From NCBI RefSeq assembly GCF_000769115.1, contig NZ_JQZV01000013.1:43150-107149 (forward strand): DNA of 64,000 nucleotides, in the 5' to 3' direction. Below are positions 28,203 through 36,458 of the stretch, piece by piece. The DNA comes from Porphyromonas canoris. GTDB lineage: Bacteria > Bacteroidota > Bacteroidia > Bacteroidales > Porphyromonadaceae. Numbering within the stretch: position 1 is the stretch's first letter; every line of letters begins with the position of its first letter. The translations under genes and the position numbers were made by a program. Under the pieces are notes generated by a model. It was not told the DNA's origin. It saw only the letters and a program-made list of their open reading frames with translations, and ran no database searches.

Positions 28203-29633
28203 TTATCGTCTGTGCAATAAAACGATATTCTCCACGTGATGGGTGTGAGGGAACATATCTACCGGCTGTACACGCTCCACGCTGTAATGAGAGTCCATCA
28301 TTGCAAGATCTCTTGCCTGTGTGGCAGGATTGCAGCTTACGTACACGATGCGTTCCGGAGCTGCACGAAGAATGGTTTCGACGACATCCTGATGCATCCC
28401 GGCACGTGGAGGATCCGTAATGATCACATCCGGCTTGCCATGTGTCCGTATAAACTCATCATTGAGAACATCTTTCATGTCTCCGGCGAAGAAGGTCAAG
28501 TTGTCAAGCTGATTATCTTCCGCATTGTGCCTTGCATCTATTACAGCGTCTTCGACATACTCTATCCCCACTATTTTTGAAGCGGATTTGGAGAGGAAGC
28601 AAGCGATAGTCCCGGTACCGGTGTACAGGTCATAAACCACTTCGTGAGGCTGTATGCCTGCCATCTCTCGTACTTGTGAGTAGAGCTCGTAAGCCTGCTT
28701 GGAGTTGGTCTGATAAAACGATTTCGGTCCAACCTTAAAGCGCAACTCCTCCATGGCTTCCATGATAAATCCGGGGCCATGATAGGTTACCATGTCGAGG
28801 TCATTGTAGGTGTCGTTTCTTTTCGGATTGACTATGTAGAGCAGTGTCGTGATTTCGTTTCCAAACCGTTCCAGTATGGCATCGAGAAGTGTCCTGCTCT
28901 TCTCTTCGTCTTCTTCGTGAAAGATGACCAGCACCATCACTTCTCCCGTCGAAGAGGTGCGGATGACCAGATTGCGCATATACCCGACCTGCTCTTTAAG
29001 ATCGAAGAACGGGTATTGTTCCGGACGAGCCAGACAAAAATCTCTGATGAAGAGACGGATCCGGTTGGACAGGTCTATCTGCAGGTGGCACTCCTCTATG
29101 TTGAGCACCTTATCGAACATACCGGGAATGTGAAACCCTAATCCCGCCCGGCAACCAACATCTCCATCGCCGATCTCCTGCATTTCTTCCGCTGTAACCC
29201 AACGCTTATTGGAGAAAGTGTATTCCATCTTGTTCCGATACTCGAATATCTCTTTGGAGCCGAGAATAGAGCGTCTGTCCTTAAGCTCTATCTTGCCTAT
29301 CCGTTCGAGTTGATCATATACCTGACGCTCTTTCATCGCCAGTTGCATGGTATAAGGAACGTGTTGCCACTTGCATCCTCCACATGTTCCGAAATGACGG
29401 CAACGAGGTTCGACACGATGCGGAGACGGCTCCAAGATTTTCACCACACGCCCTTCGGCAAAAGAGCTTCTGCTCCTTCCGAGCTGTACATCGACCAGAT
29501 CACCCGGAGCCGTGAAAGGTACAAACAACACCTTTCCATTCTCCAGTCTTGCCAAAGATTTCCCTTCGGCAGCCATCTCTTCTATACGGACGGCTTCCAG
29601 TATCTTTCTTTCCTTTTGTCTTTTTCTACTCAT
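28203..29633 (-). CDS. rlmD: 23S rRNA (uracil-5-)-methyltransferase, RlmD/RumA type
   Basis: A 476-residue RNA m5U methyltransferase. Order of parts: N-terminal TRAM domain (residues about 10-65), iron-sulfur cysteines in PRCRHFGTCGGCKWQ with the fourth likely in EECHLQ, the SAM-binding motif DLYTGTGTIACFL, and the catalytic SCNPATQARDL near the C-terminus. Whether it modifies U1939, U747 or tRNA cannot be told from sequence alone. It overlaps the DUF695 gene by 8 bases and is last in its operon. Confidence 0.9.
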   Translation of the reverse strand: MSRKRQKERKILEAVRIEEMAAEGKSLARLENGKVLFVPFTAPGDLVDVQLGRSRSSFAEGRVVKILEPSPHRVEPRCRHFGTCGGCKWQHVPYTMQLAMKERQVYDQLERIGKIELKDRRSILGSKEIFEYRNKMEYTFSNKRWVTAEEMQEIGDGDVGCRAGLGFHIPGMFDKVLNIEECHLQIDLSNRIRLFIRDFCLARPEQYPFFDLKEQVGYMRNLVIRTSSTGEVMVLVIFHEEDEEKSRTLLDAILERFGNEITTLLYIVNPKRNDTYNDLDMVTYHGPGFIMEAMEELRFKVGPKSFYQTNSKQAYELYSQVREMAGIQPHEVVYDLYTGTGTIACFLSKSASKIVGIEYVEDAVIDARHNAEDNQLDNLTFFAGDMKDVLNDEFIRTHGKPDVIITDPPRAGMHQDVVETILRAAPERIVYVSCNPATQARDLAMMDSHYSVERVQPVDMFPHTHHVENIVLLHRR

Positions 29634-30078
29634 CTTCTCTCTTATCTATGGCTTCGCTCTCCAAGGTCAGCACTTCATCGTATGCTTCCCATTCCGGATC
29701 TCGTTCCGCATGACAGCGTATCGGAAAAGTAGGGAAATCGGTTGTGCTTTCGTTGAGAGTCTTTTGAAAAGCCTCTATGTTCCTTGTGTAATACGACCAG
29801 CTTGCCTCGCCGTCTCCCGTTGCTTTCAGTACGCAGATGGCAAGTTTGTTCTTCTCCATGGCGCGACGAACGGCATCTCCCCATGCTTCTATCGACTTCG
29901 ACTCTTCTGCCGAGGGGAGTCCTTCCGCATCTTCATCGTACTTCCAAAATATATCCACTCTGACAGGGTACTTCCCGCTTCCTCTATGTTCTGCAATGTC
30001 TACACGGCCATTCACAAAAACCGTCCTGCCATTCTCTCCTTCTGCCAGTGCGAAGAACCACTTTTTACTCAGTTTCAT
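29626..30078 (-). CDS. DUF695 domain protein
   Basis: A 150-residue acidic soluble protein of the DUF695 type, recognised from WFFALAEGENGRTVFVNGR, VRVDIFWKYDED and SWSYYTRNIEAFQKTL. No function is assigned to the family. The ATG at 30078 overlaps the stop of the BASS gene (ATGA) and its end overlaps rlmD by 8 bases, so the three genes are translationally coupled. No signal peptide. Confidence 0.78.
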   Translation of the reverse strand: MKLSKKWFFALAEGENGRTVFVNGRVDIAEHRGSGKYPVRVDIFWKYDEDAEGLPSAEESKSIEAWGDAVRRAMEKNKLAICVLKATGDGEASWSYYTRNIEAFQKTLNESTTDFPTFPIRCHAERDPEWEAYDEVLTLESEAIDKREDE

Positions 30079-30995
30079 ATCTTACTTTGTTCTCTTTTTC
30101 GGTGTTGTGCCAGCTGTATGGCGTTCACTATATTTTGCCAAAAGACGTATGCTGCCGGGATCAGCGATGCCAACGGATGTATGTACGTGGTTGCTATCCA
30201 TATAGCCAATACCGTGTTTTTCTGTGCAAAACTCTGCCCCACCGTGACGGCATTTCCCACATATCTCTTTCCTATCCATCTTCCGACGGCAAAGCAGAAA
30301 AGACAGATCACTAATGCCACGACAAGAGAGGAGGATATAAAGAAGCCGCTCATCTCTTGATGCTCGAAGAAGAAGCGGATGGTGGTAGCCGCAATTATAG
30401 CCAGCGAAAAAGACCATACCAGTATGGAATATTTGCTTGCATGCTCTACCTTGGAATGCAGTCGTGGAAAAAAGTATCTCAACACCCATACGATGGCGAG
30501 CGGACCCATTACCATCAACGCCACTTGTGAGATCACGCTGAAAAACGTCTCCACTGCATTCGCCTCCCGATCGAATCCCCCCACAAAGACCATTACCGGA
30601 ACAGCCAGCGCACAGAGGATATTGCCCAAAAAGAGATAGCAGGTAACGAAAGAGATATTCCCTCCCAAAAAGTTGGTGATAACACCCGCAGCTGTTGCCG
30701 TAGGCGTAAGAAAAATCAGAAGCGCCCCCATTGCCAGCAAGTGGTCTACCTTGTTCAGAGCAAGATAGGCTGCCGTACCGCAGATGAGCGTAAGCACCAG
30801 CAGGAGCAGATGCACCCATGATGGCGCAAGGCTTTTGGGAGAGATCTTCGTATAGTTGAGAGTAAGCAGGATAAATAGCAGCCACGGCATCAGATACCCC
30901 ATATTGCTTAAAATGGGATAGAGTATCACGCCTATGAGCATTGCCCAAAGGAGCTGATAGTTTTTGAATGTCTGTATCCAGCCGGTCTGTTTCAT
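30075..30995 (-). CDS. Bile acid:sodium symporter (BASS) family transporter
   Basis: A 306-residue inner-membrane protein with about ten helices, assigned to the BASS family from its fold pattern and segments such as LLFILLTLNYTKISP, LIFLTPTATAAGVITNFLGGN and VTVGQSFAQKNT. BASS proteins move organic anions with sodium; substrates range from bile acids to pantothenate, so none is proposed. First gene of a unit with DUF695 and rlmD. A long frame in a second register over the same bases (30082-31041) lacks membrane helices and is a shadow. Confidence 0.82.
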   Translation of the reverse strand: MKQTGWIQTFKNYQLLWAMLIGVILYPILSNMGYLMPWLLFILLTLNYTKISPKSLAPSWVHLLLLVLTLICGTAAYLALNKVDHLLAMGALLIFLTPTATAAGVITNFLGGNISFVTCYLFLGNILCALAVPVMVFVGGFDREANAVETFFSVISQVALMVMGPLAIVWVLRYFFPRLHSKVEHASKYSILVWSFSLAIIAATTIRFFFEHQEMSGFFISSSLVVALVICLFCFAVGRWIGKRYVGNAVTVGQSFAQKNTVLAIWIATTYIHPLASLIPAAYVFWQNIVNAIQLAQHRKREQSKI

Positions 30996-31028
30996 CGCTT
31001 TGCTTATCCCTGTTCAGGATTGGCAATG

Positions 31029-31060
31029 CAAAGGTACTCAATAAGGTCTATACCACGAAA
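31029..31060 (-). promoter_or_regulatory. Promoter for BASS-DUF695-rlmD
   Basis: On the minus strand, TTTC (31057-31060), 20 bases, then TACCTTTG (31029-31036). The -7 match is exact. The leader to the ATG at 30995 is about 25 bases. Confidence 0.55.
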
Positions 31061-31271
31061 AGGAGAAAAAGGTTTATCAATAATTGTTGCTTTGCCTGTG
31101 AGCGGATCCTCAAAGAAGATATTAAGCAGCGACTAAAAAGATGAAGCACAGAGAGCTGTATGAATGCAGGAGAATATTTCACAATACCAAGCCATCTCTT
31201 AAATCTTCCGAACGGCTTCATAAAGTATTCTTAAAGGATTTATAAAATCCTCCGAAGCTGACCACGCGATG

Positions 31272-31355
31272 AAATCGAGGCTTGATTTGCAAAAACCAAG
31301 ACTTGACTTTAGACATTCAAGGTTTGATTTCCGGAAGTCGAGACTTGATTGGAAT
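31272..31355. repeat. Array III: four 21-bp degenerate palindromic units
   Basis: Four 21-base units (31272-31292, 31293-31313, 31314-31334, 31335-31355) in the 638-base gap between the divergent BASS and queuosine operons. The shared core is TCAAGnCTTGATTT. A dyad AGGATTT/AAATCCT (31235-31251) lies 20 bases before. The rest of the gap has no gene; a further small dyad AGTAATG/CATTACT is at 31475-31492. Confidence 0.68.
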
Positions 31356-31529
31356 TACTAATCCCGTTAAGAGAGAAAAATATATGCTTTCAGCAGGATT
31401 TTTTAATCTGTTTAGAGAAGCTCTACAACGCTATCAGAGAAGAGAGAAAGGGGGGAGAGGCTTTTAAGAGAGGGAGTAATGGTCTCATTACTAAAGGTTA
31501 AGAGTAGAGAAGATTTGGGGATTGCGTTT

Positions 31530-31559
31530 TTTGTGTCAAAGAATTTTTGCTTACCTTTG
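31530..31559 (+). promoter_or_regulatory. Promoter of the queuosine operon
   Basis: TTTG (31530-31533), 18 bases, TACCTTTG (31552-31559): both boxes fit the Bacteroidota consensus exactly. It places the preQ1-I-like element fully inside the leader. Confidence 0.68.
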
Positions 31560-31597
31560 CACCCAAATTTTACGAAACTATTGTCGCAAACCGCGGC

Positions 31598-31630
31598 CGT
31601 GTATTCTAGAACACCACGTAAAAAACAGGA
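31598..31630 (+). promoter_or_regulatory. preQ1-I riboswitch candidate before the queuosine operon
   Basis: CGTG (31598-31601) and CACG (31615-31618) form a short P1 stem around the loop TATTCTAGAACAC, followed by the A-rich tail TAAAAAACAGG that ends three bases before the start codon. Loop and tail resemble the known preQ1 class I aptamer (UUCUAGCUACACC loop, UAAAAAACUAAGG tail). A pseudoknot between the loop (CU..G) and CAGG would hide the ribosome binding bases, giving translational control by preQ1. The downstream genes are queuosine transport and synthesis genes. Alternative: GTGT(A)TTCTAGAACAC is also a near-perfect palindrome that a protein could bind. Confidence 0.66.
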
Positions 31631-31633
31631 AAA

Positions 31634-32314
31634 ATGAAAGAAAAAGTATCTGTACCTTTCATGCTGCTCGGCATACTCTTTAACGTGTGTCTGATTGCGG
31701 CTAATCTTCTTGAGACTAAGATTATCCACATTGCAGGGCTTGATGTTACTGCCGGACTACTGGTCTTTCCCGTATCTTATATTATCAACGACTGTATCGC
31801 AGAGGTGTGGGGCTTCAAGAAAGCCCGTCTCATCATCTGGAGCGGCTTTGCCATGAATGCTTTTGTCTGTATTCTTGGTCTTATCGCTGTGGCTTTGCCT
31901 GCGGCTTCGTTCTGGGAGGGAGAGGAGCACTTCAACTTTGTTTTCGGTATGGCACCACGTATTTTGGTGGCGAGTATGACTGCTTTCCTGGTCGGCTCAT
32001 TCCTTAATGCGTATGTGATGAGTAAGATGAAGGTGGCAACCAAGGGGAAAAACTTCTCCGCTCGTGCCGTTGCTTCCACACTCGTGGGTGAGACAGCCGA
32101 CTCTCTGATCTTCTTCCCGATAGCCTTTGGCGGTATCATCGGATGGAGTGAGATTATCGGAATCATGGTTTTGCAGATCTTCCTCAAGTCGCTCTATGAG
32201 GTGATCATTCTGCCTATAACCATTCGTGTCGTCAAAGCTATCAAGAGAATCGAGGGGATCGATGTCTATGACACCGACATCTCTTACAATGTCTTGAAGA
32301 TAAAAGACCTGTAA
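31634..32314 (+). CDS. Queuosine precursor transporter (YhhQ/QPTR family)
   Basis: A 226-residue inner-membrane protein with about six helices, recognised as QPTR/YhhQ from [30 protein letters not shown] and [17 protein letters not shown]. The family imports preQ0, preQ1 or related deazaguanines. It is first in an operon with queC (2-base gap) and queF, behind a preQ1-I-like leader, so import and synthesis of preQ1 are controlled together. Confidence 0.92.
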   Translation: MKEKVSVPFMLLGILFNVCLIAANLLETKIIHIAGLDVTAGLLVFPVSYIINDCIAEVWGFKKARLIIWSGFAMNAFVCILGLIAVALPAASFWEGEEHFNFVFGMAPRILVASMTAFLVGSFLNAYVMSKMKVATKGKNFSARAVASTLVGETADSLIFFPIAFGGIIGWSEIIGIMVLQIFLKSLYEVIILPITIRVVKAIKRIEGIDVYDTDISYNVLKIKDL

Positions 32315-32316
32315 CA

Positions 32317-32979
32317 ATGTATCTGGATACGGCTCTTGTCGTCTTCAGTGGCGGTCAAGACTCTACCACGTGCCTTTTCTGGGCAAAGAGAGCATTCGCT
32401 CACGTGCGAGCCATAAGCTTCATTTACGGGCAGAAACATGTCAAGGAGATAGAGTTGGCTCGCTCCATTGCCGCAGAAGCCGGCATCTCTCTTGAGGTGA
32501 AAGATGTCTCTTTTATAGGCTCTTTGGGTAGAAACTCTCTGACGGACAGCTCTATAAAGATGGATGAAGAGAAGCCGGAGAACAGTGTGCCGAACACTTT
32601 TGTTCCGGGAAGAAATCTTTTTTTTCTCTCCATTGCTGCCGTTTATGCACGAGAACAGGGTATCCGACATATCGTTACCGGGGTCTCTCAGACCGATTTC
32701 AGCGGCTATCCCGACTGCAGAGACAGCTTTATCAAATCCCTGAACGTTACGCTCAATCTTGCCATGGACGATGAGTTTGTCCTCCATGCTCCTCTGATGT
32801 GGCTGGATAAAGCGGAAACATGGGCTTTGGCGGACGAACTGAATGTCTTGGAACTTATACGCCATAAGACCTTGACGTGCTATAATGGTATTCCGGGCGA
32901 TGGTTGCGGTGCCTGTCCGGCGTGTACGCTCAGACGCAAAGGACTGGAGAAGTATCTCTCGAACAGGAATCCCCGATAG
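32317..32979 (+). CDS. queC: 7-cyano-7-deazaguanine synthase
   Basis: A 220-residue QueC. It converts carboxydeazaguanine to preQ0 with ATP and ammonia. The PP-loop SGGQDS is at residues 11-16, and the C-terminal zinc site is in [33 protein letters not shown] is a family block. It lies between the transporter and queF. queD and queE are not in this window. Confidence 0.96.
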   Translation: MYLDTALVVFSGGQDSTTCLFWAKRAFAHVRAISFIYGQKHVKEIELARSIAAEAGISLEVKDVSFIGSLGRNSLTDSSIKMDEEKPENSVPNTFVPGRNLFFLSIAAVYAREQGIRHIVTGVSQTDFSGYPDCRDSFIKSLNVTLNLAMDDEFVLHAPLMWLDKAETWALADELNVLELIRHKTLTCYNGIPGDGCGACPACTLRRKGLEKYLSNRNPR

Positions 32980-33008
32980 TTTAACAACAGAAAGAGATAA
33001 AAAAACGT

Positions 33009-33464
33009 ATGACAGAACTAAAGGATCAACTCTCTCTACTGGGACGCACAACGGAGTACAAGCAAGACTATGCACCGGAGGTGCTTGAGGCTTTTGATAA
33101 TAAGCATCCGGATAATGACTATTGGGTGCGCTTCAACTGCCCGGAGTTTACAAGTCTTTGCCCTATTACCGGTCAGCCGGACTATGCGGAGATCCGCATC
33201 AGTTACATACCTGACATGAAGATGGTAGAGAGTAAAAGTTTGAAGCTGTATATGTTCAGCTTCCGCAATCATGGCGCTTTTCATGAAGATTGTGTGAATA
33301 TCATCATGAAGGATCTTATTGCTCTGATGAATCCCAAGTATATCGAAGTTACGGGCATATTCACTCCACGCGGAGGAATATCCATCTATCCGTATGCCAA
33401 CTATGGTCGTCCCGATACGAAGTACGAGCGCATGGCGGAGCAACGTTTGATGACAAGAGAGTAA
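33009..33464 (+). CDS. queF: NADPH-dependent preQ0 reductase
   Basis: A 151-residue short-form QueF of the tunnelling fold. It reduces the nitrile of preQ0 to the amine of preQ1 before insertion into tRNA. The nucleophile is Cys51 in [15 protein letters not shown], and the NADPH-binding motif is ESKSLKLY. Length matches the unimodular (B. subtilis-type) form. Last gene of the operon, ending in a strong terminator. Confidence 0.96.
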   Translation: MTELKDQLSLLGRTTEYKQDYAPEVLEAFDNKHPDNDYWVRFNCPEFTSLCPITGQPDYAEIRISYIPDMKMVESKSLKLYMFSFRNHGAFHEDCVNIIMKDLIALMNPKYIEVTGIFTPRGGISIYPYANYGRPDTKYERMAEQRLMTRE

Positions 33465-33493
33465 GCGCAGAGCCATTTTTGATGACTTATGCA

Positions 33494-33540
33494 AAGAAAC
33501 AGGGCTGAACTTCCATATTAGTTCAGCCCTGTTTCTTATT
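33494..33540. terminator. Bidirectional terminator between queF and ssb
   Basis: Perfect stem AAGAAACAGGGCTGAAC/GTTCAGCCCTGTTTCTT with a 10-base loop, T-rich on both sides, between two convergent genes. Confidence 0.85.
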
Positions 33541-33578
33541 TCGTAGGGATGTTTGGACGAATAGTGTGGCTCAGACAA

Positions 33579-34031
33579 TCAGAATGGGAGATCGTTTACA
33601 TCGCTTTCCAGTGTCTCTATCATCTTGTCCCAAGGGATCGGTTCCTGTGTTTCTTCCTGCTCTTTATCCTTTTCCGGTAGGGGCGAAGCGGATTTGTCTC
33701 CGAGAATTTCGATGGAAGAGGCAACGATCATGGGTGTTTTGGAGATCTCTCCTTTATGATTTGGCGTGCTTTTGTAGCGCAATTTCCCTTCTACCAACAG
33801 CAGCTGTCCGGTCTTGACATAGCTCTCCACGAACTTGGCATTTGCACCAAAGGCGGAGATGGAGTGCCAATCGGTCTGAGGATCTACCTTTTCGTTCTCC
33901 TTATTGATGTAGCCTCTCTCGTTGGTTGCAAGCGAAAAGTGGGCACGCAGAGAGGTGAAGTCGTAGTACTTGATCTCCGGATCCGATCCGACGTAACCTA
34001 TCAGAATGATTTTATTGTAAGTCTTTCCCAT
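33579..34031 (-). CDS. ssb: Single-stranded DNA-binding protein
   Basis: A 150-residue SSB with an N-terminal OB fold (YNKIILIGYVGSDPEIKY, WHSISAFGANAKF, YVKTGQLLLVEGKLRY), a flexible Glu-rich linker and the acidic tip DVNDLPF used to recruit partners. I prefer the ATG at 34031 (MGKTYNKI); seven extra codons are possible from 34052. It overlaps the end of the GNAT gene and is last in a long leftward run. Confidence 0.92.
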   Translation of the reverse strand: MGKTYNKIILIGYVGSDPEIKYYDFTSLRAHFSLATNERGYINKENEKVDPQTDWHSISAFGANAKFVESYVKTGQLLLVEGKLRYKSTPNHKGEISKTPMIVASSIEILGDKSASPLPEKDKEQEETQEPIPWDKMIETLESDVNDLPF

Positions 34032-34578
34032 AAGAAATGAAGTCTGAAACATTATAGACTACGGCATAAAGCTCGGATACAACACTCTCTATCGGGGAGT
34101 CTGTCCGCTTTTTTCTCATGAGCAGAAGCGGAGTGGGCGACTCTTCCGGGCGGTATGGTGGCTGAAAGTAAGGAATATCTTCCGGCTCGAAGCCGAGCGA
34201 ACGGTATAGCTTGATGCGTCTGATGGCATTCTGACCCGCTTCCGGATGTTCGCATTCCAGTACAATATCCTTGTCCTCATACTCTTTCATCAGGTCGTTG
34301 AGTATCTCTGTCCCCAATCCTTTCCCCTGATAGTCGGGCATCACCATGAGATATTCTATATAAAAAGAGCCGGAAAGAGGATAGGACATCACCACAGCTA
34401 TGATCTCTCCGCCCTCTTTATAAACAGAGATATAGTGCTGCCGCTCTGCCAAGCTACGGAATGTGCGCCGCTCTTCACGCGGGAAAAGCTCTACATAAGC
34501 CCTGACCAGCTTAAAAATCTCTTCGGCAGAAAGGTCTTCTAACTGCACTCTTCTATTTCCATGCTCAAGGCTTCCCAT
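34012..34578 (-). CDS. GNAT family N-acetyltransferase
   Basis: A 188-residue protein with a GNAT fold; the acetyl-CoA loop is VMPDYQGKGLGTEIL. The substrate is unknown. Its start overlaps the ABC-F gene by 40 bases and its end overlaps ssb by about 20, so the three are coupled. A GTG start at 34548 (VQLEDLS) is an alternative that would nearly remove the first overlap. Confidence 0.82.
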   Translation of the reverse strand: MGSLEHGNRRVQLEDLSAEEIFKLVRAYVELFPREERRTFRSLAERQHYISVYKEGGEIIAVVMSYPLSGSFYIEYLMVMPDYQGKGLGTEILNDLMKEYEDKDIVLECEHPEAGQNAIRRIKLYRSLGFEPEDIPYFQPPYRPEESPTPLLLMRKKRTDSPIESVVSELYAVVYNVSDFISYGKDLQ

Positions 34579-36452
34579 TGTTCTAATGTGCGTTTATGCG
34601 TTTCGCTCAGCTTGGAATACTGCTCGAGAAGAGCCGGTGAGGTCTCGTTGCGAGCGAACTTCTCCTCCATGGATTTTAGCTCTTCTTCTTCCTTTTGGAT
34701 ATGTTCCTCCAGCTGTTCCAGCTCTTTTTCCAACTTTCGTACTCTCTTCAGTGTCTCTTTCCGGCGCTGATAATCTTCTTTTCCTTTGGTCGAAATCTCT
34801 CCGCTTTCAGCAGGTACACTCTTTTTGACAACGGGAGTCTCTATGCGCTCTTGAAGTAGCTGAAGATAGTAGTCTATACCTCCGAGATGAGTGATGGCAA
34901 TGCCATCTTTGACCTCTATAACCTTTGTTACCAGACCGGAAAGGAAATCACGGTCGTGAGAGACTATGAGTACCGTGCCCTCATAGTTCAGAATGGCCTC
35001 TTTCAGAACCTCTTTGTTGTGGATATCCAAGTGGTTGGTCGGCTCGTCGAGAATAAGCAGGTTGCCCGGTTCGAGCAGTAGCTTTATCATTGCCAAGCGG
35101 CTCTTTTCTCCTCCCGAAAGTACTTCCACTCTCTTTTCGGAGGTCTCTCCTCCAAACATGAAAGCACCAAGAATGTCGTTTATCCTGAGGCGAATGTCCC
35201 CTACGGCTATTCGGTCTATGGTGTCGTAGATGGTGAGTTTGGGATCTAAAAGCGATGCGGCATTTTGGGAGAAGTAGGAGATTTCGACATTGTGCCCCAA
35301 TGTGATCTCTCCCGTATGGGGCAGCTCTCCGAGTATTGCCCGAAGAAGCGTTGTCTTACCTGCTCCATTCTTCCCGACTACGGCGATCTTCTCCCCGCGT
35401 TTGATCTCTAAGTTTGCCCCTTTTAGTACATCCAACTCTCCGAAAGAGACCCTTAAATCTTCCACTTTCAGAGGATAAGCACCGGAAACAATGCGCATCG
35501 GGAAGCGGAAGTGTATGCTTCTGCGTTCGATGCGATCGACCTCTATCCGGTCGATCTTCTCCAATAGCTTCACGCGACTTTGCACTTGAACGGCTTTTGT
35601 AGCCTTGCTCCTGAATCTCTCTATGAACTCTTCGGTCTTACGGATGCTCTTTTGCTGATTTTCGTAAGCCCGCATCTCTTGTTCGTAGCGTTCTTCTCGC
35701 AAAGTGAGATATTGGGAGTAAGGTACTTTGTAATCGTATATCTTTTTATTGGAAAGCTCTAATGTTCGAGTGGTTATATTGTCTACAAAGGCTTTGTCGT
35801 GCGATACTAAAAGCAAGGCGGAAGAGGATTGTTTCAGAAAGTTTTCCAGCCAAACGATAGACTCTACATCCAGATGATTGGTCGGCTCATCGAGTAAAAG
35901 AAGATTGGGTTTCCGCAACAGAATCTTTGCCAACTCTATCCGCATCCTCCATCCTCCGCTAAACTCGGAAGTGGGACGGTGTAAATCTTCTCGGACAAAT
36001 CCGAGTCCGAAAAGCGTTTTTTCTATCTGTGCCTTGTAGTTGTCGCTGTCGAGGATAGCAATCTCATCGGTCAGGTCGGATACTTTCTGCGCCAACTCCA
36101 TGTATGAGTCGGAAGAAAAATCCTCTCTTTTCATCAACTGTCCGGACAGTGATTCCAGATACGCTTTCTTCTGAAGAATATCACCGAAAACGGTCTCCGT
36201 CTCTTCCCAAACAGTTTTCCCTTCTCCGGGAAGGAGGTGTTGGGACAAATATCCCAACACACTCCCCGAAGGAAGAGATACTATACCCTCGGAGGGAGAA
36301 CGCTTTCCGGCTATGATGTTCATGAGTGTAGTCTTTCCGGCTCCGTTGAATCCGGTAAGAGCCACTTTCTCGCCTGTGTTAATCACAAACGAGACACCCG
36401 AAAAGAGCGTGTCCGCTCCGAAGTAAACAGCTAAATTTTGTACAGATAGCAT
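34539..36452 (-). CDS. ABC-F family ATPase
   Basis: A 637-residue protein with two ABC domains and no membrane part. Walker A motifs are GFNGAGKTT and GKNGAGKTT; signatures are FSGGWRMR and LSGGEKSR; both Walker B regions read LLLDEPTNHLD or LILDEPTNHLD. A linker between the domains and a C-terminal coiled coil (RRKETLKRVRKLEKELEQLE) match the Uup/YheS-like part of ABC-F. Such proteins act on the ribosome in translation or antibiotic protection. The exact subtype is not resolved. Confidence 0.9.
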   Translation of the reverse strand: MLSVQNLAVYFGADTLFSGVSFVINTGEKVALTGFNGAGKTTLMNIIAGKRSPSEGIVSLPSGSVLGYLSQHLLPGEGKTVWEETETVFGDILQKKAYLESLSGQLMKREDFSSDSYMELAQKVSDLTDEIAILDSDNYKAQIEKTLFGLGFVREDLHRPTSEFSGGWRMRIELAKILLRKPNLLLLDEPTNHLDVESIVWLENFLKQSSSALLLVSHDKAFVDNITTRTLELSNKKIYDYKVPYSQYLTLREERYEQEMRAYENQQKSIRKTEEFIERFRSKATKAVQVQSRVKLLEKIDRIEVDRIERRSIHFRFPMRIVSGAYPLKVEDLRVSFGELDVLKGANLEIKRGEKIAVVGKNGAGKTTLLRAILGELPHTGEITLGHNVEISYFSQNAASLLDPKLTIYDTIDRIAVGDIRLRINDILGAFMFGGETSEKRVEVLSGGEKSRLAMIKLLLEPGNLLILDEPTNHLDIHNKEVLKEAILNYEGTVLIVSHDRDFLSGLVTKVIEVKDGIAITHLGGIDYYLQLLQERIETPVVKKSVPAESGEISTKGKEDYQRRKETLKRVRKLEKELEQLEEHIQKEEEELKSMEEKFARNETSPALLEQYSKLSETHKRTLEQWEALSMEIEECS

Positions 36453-36458
36453 GTTGTC

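Noticed and set aside
30082-31041. 319-codon frame in a second register over the BASS gene
   Set aside because: It lacks membrane helices and family motifs, whereas the 306-residue frame is a ten-helix transporter coupled to DUF695 by an ATGA overlap.
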